Assembly (NCBI GenBank): GCA_041685075.1
Contig: JAWLGN010000100.1
Coordinates: 1-16,900 of the forward strand
Origin: JAMCRM01 sp041685075
Lineage (GTDB): Bacteria; Acidobacteriota; Terriglobia; Bryobacterales; Bryobacteraceae
Reading direction: 5' to 3'
DNA length: 16,900 nt
Part shown: positions 15,084-16,900 of the stretch, one piece after another
Layout of the letters: each line of letters opens with the position of its first letter
Position numbering within the stretch: the stretch's first letter is position 1
Translations under genes and position numbers: made by a program
The notes under the pieces: model-generated
Told to the model about the DNA's origin: nothing
Databases searched by the model: none
What the model saw: the letters and a program-made list of their open reading frames with translations, nothing else

Positions 15084-15091
15084 TGCTTATG
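15072..15091 (+). repeat. 10-bp tandem repeat at the transposase start
   Basis: ATTGCTTATC is followed directly by ATTGCTTATG. The repeat covers the -10 box and the ATG (15089) and also creates an in-frame TTG at 15083. It may be a chance duplication or a small control site. Confidence 0.5.
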
Positions 15092-16822
15092 CCGTCCAGA
15101 TCGGGAAGCGTTCATGTGGCCACCACAAGCCGCCGCTACCGCGGCAAGCTCTACCAAACTCATCTCCTCCGCCGCACCTTTCGCGTCGGTTCCCAGGTCA
15201 AGCATGAAACCCTCGGCAATATCTCCCACTTGCCTCTTGAACTGATCGACCTGATTCGCCGCGGCCTGGCCGGTGAGAAGTTCCTGCCTGCTTCGGCCGC
15301 CTTCCAGATCCTGCGCAATCTGCCCCACGGTCATGTCCAGGCCGTGCTCGGCACCATGCGCAAGCTCGGTATCGACTCGCTGCTCAGTTCTCGCCCCTGC
15401 CCCGAGCGGAATCTCGTGCTGGCCATGATCGCGGAACGACTCCTGTATCCTTGCTCCAAACTGGCGACCACACGCCTGTGGCATACCACCACCTTGGCGG
15501 AAGAGTTGGCCGTCACCGAGGCCACCGAAGACAACCTCTACCGCGCCATGGATTGGCTGCTGGCCCGCCAGGCGCGCATCGAGAGCAAGCTCGCCGCGCG
15601 ACACCTGAGCGAAGCGTCTACCGTGCTGTACGACGTTACCAGCAGTTATTACGAGGGGCACACCTGCCCGCTGGCGCGCCGCGGCCACGATCGCGACGGC
15701 AAGCGCGGCCTCCCCATCATCGTCTACGGCCTGCTGACCGATCTGGAGGGCCGCCCGGTGGCCGTCGAGGTGTACCCGGGGAGCACCGGTGATCCGACCA
15801 CGGTCGCCGATCAGGTCGAGAAACTGCGGCAGCGCTTCGGTCTCACCCGCGCGGTACTGGTGGGCGACCGGGGCATGCTCACCCAAGCGCAGATCAACAA
15901 ACTGAAGCAATATCCCGGACTGGGCTGGATCTCGGCGCTGCGCGGTCCGGCGATTCGAGAACTGGTGGAGGCCGGCAGCCTGCAGCTGTCGCTGTTTGAT
16001 GAGCAAAATCTGGGCGAGATCCGCTCGGAGGAATTCCCCGGGGAACGCCTGGTGGCGTGCTTCAACCCCTTGCTAGCCGACGAGCGCCGCCGGAAACGCC
16101 AGGAACTGCTGGAAGCTACGGCCCAACAACTGGACCGCATCGCCGCTGAGGTGCGCCGCCGCAAGCGGACCCCCATGCCGCAGACCGTCATCGCGCTGAA
16201 GGTCGGCAAGGTGCTGAACCGCTTCAAGGTCGCCAAACATTTCCTGCTCAGCATTGCGGACGGCCACTTCAGCTGGACACGGCACGAGGAGAGCATTCGG
16301 CGCGAGGCTCAATTGGACGGCATCTACGTGATCCGGACCAGCGAACCGGCCGAGCGGCTGAGTGCCGCAGAAGCGGTGCGCCGCTACAAGGGGCTGGCCC
16401 AGGTGGAGCGGGCCTTTCGGACACTGAAGGGGATCGATCTGCGGGTCCGCCCCATCCATCACCGCACCGCGGATCACGTGCGCGCTCACGTGTTTCTGTG
16501 CATGCTGGCTTTCTATGTGGAATGGCACATGCGCAAGGCCCTGGCGCCGCTGCTGTTCGAGGACGAAGAACTCGACGCCGATCGTCTCCGGCGCGACCCC
16601 GTGGCACGCGCCGAGGCCTCCTCATCGGCCAGAACCAAGAAGCAGGCTCGGGTCACGACCGAGGGATTTCCGGTGCATAGTTTTGACACGCTGCTGCGGG
16701 AGCTGAGTACCCGCTGTAAGAACACCTGCCGCGTGGCTGCCGATCCCAACGGCGCCACGTTCCAGCAATTGACCGCAGCCACTCCCCTGCAAGCGAGGGC
16801 GTTGGAGCTTCTCGGACTGTAG
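15089..16822 (+). CDS. IS1634-family transposase
   Basis: A 577-residue DDE transposase of the IS4-like superfamily that moves its element by cut and paste. The catalytic residues are D182 (LYDVTSSYYEG), D260 (LVGDRGML) and E440 in YKGLAQVERAFRTLKG. The last is the Y-x2-(K/R)...E-x6-K signature segment, with K447 six residues beyond E440. The N-terminus (RRYRGKLYQTHLLRRTFRVG, then KHETLGNISHLP) and the full length match intact IS1634 members I know, and no frameshift is seen, so it looks functional. The start is ATG 15089; TTG 15083 is the alternative. It stops 78 bases before the window end. Confidence 0.9.
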   Translation: MPSRSGSVHVATTSRRYRGKLYQTHLLRRTFRVGSQVKHETLGNISHLPLELIDLIRRGLAGEKFLPASAAFQILRNLPHGHVQAVLGTMRKLGIDSLLSSRPCPERNLVLAMIAERLLYPCSKLATTRLWHTTTLAEELAVTEATEDNLYRAMDWLLARQARIESKLAARHLSEASTVLYDVTSSYYEGHTCPLARRGHDRDGKRGLPIIVYGLLTDLEGRPVAVEVYPGSTGDPTTVADQVEKLRQRFGLTRAVLVGDRGMLTQAQINKLKQYPGLGWISALRGPAIRELVEAGSLQLSLFDEQNLGEIRSEEFPGERLVACFNPLLADERRRKRQELLEATAQQLDRIAAEVRRRKRTPMPQTVIALKVGKVLNRFKVAKHFLLSIADGHFSWTRHEESIRREAQLDGIYVIRTSEPAERLSAAEAVRRYKGLAQVERAFRTLKGIDLRVRPIHHRTADHVRAHVFLCMLAFYVEWHMRKALAPLLFEDEELDADRLRRDPVARAEASSSARTKKQARVTTEGFPVHSFDTLLRELSTRCKNTCRVAADPNGATFQQLTAATPLQARALELLGL

Positions 16823-16900
16823 CCAGAAGGCACACACGCAACTACGCCTTAACTCCGCTTCAATCAGGAGAATAGCGGCATCTGTGTTTTGGAACTTCGG

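Larger units (their letters stand above)
14955..16900 (+). mobile_element. IS1634-family insertion sequence (ends tentative)
   Basis: The transposase at 15089-16822 defines the element. The only end match I found is 14955-14964 (CCCAAGTTCC) against the reverse complement of the last ten bases, 16891-16900 (CCGAAGTTCC), 9 of 10 identical. Beyond that, inward similarity is poor. The right end may lie past the window, so no target duplication can be checked. Bases 14965-15054 and 16823-16890 show no gene. Confidence 0.5.

Overview
The window is GC-rich bacterial chromosome, most likely from an Acidobacteriota member of the Solibacter/Bryobacter type. This placement is inferred from protein character, not a search. 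The clues are the 3' end of a large TonB-dependent receptor of the acidobacterial kind, a Tat-exported Gfo/Idh/MocA oxidoreductase, a Tol-Pal operon with a TonB-like transducer and a Pal carrying an Ig-like insert, a fused AroD-AroE enzyme, and a small protein paired with an amidase.

Layout. (1) Positions 1-2743 look like carbohydrate uptake and turnover: the receptor tail (+), the Tat-signal oxidoreductase (+) and a convergent PL22-like oligogalacturonate lyase (-), with a terminator hairpin between the convergent pair. (2) Positions 2827-7962 hold a complete Tol-Pal operon on +: tolQ, tolR, tolA/tonB-like, tolB, pal and cpoB. tolQ probably starts at a TTG with a good ribosome site, and a 14-bp hairpin lies between pal and cpoB. 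(3) Positions 7946-10756 hold a divergent pair: a PaaK/CapK-like adenylate-forming enzyme (-) and an ATP-grasp ligase (+). The 3' end of the PaaK-like gene overlaps cpoB by 17 bp. (4) The ATP-grasp gene heads a tight + strand cluster: deoC, fused aroDE, a 59-codon gene and an amidase, ending at 14691. (5) Positions 14692-16900 hold a 55-codon two-helix membrane protein gene and then an IS1634-type insertion sequence with an apparently intact transposase, whose right end lies at or beyond the window edge.

How the genes work together. TolQ/R couple the proton gradient to the TonB/TolA-like protein, which acts on TolB-Pal at the outer membrane; CpoB is the usual periplasmic partner. The aroDE product carries out two consecutive shikimate steps. 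The candidates for something undescribed are the small gene fused by spacing to the amidase (a possible minimal GatC/AtzG-like partner with a Tat-like N-terminus), the PaaK-like/ATP-grasp pair, and the small membrane protein. No tRNA, rRNA or CRISPR array was seen. No single large novel system is obvious.
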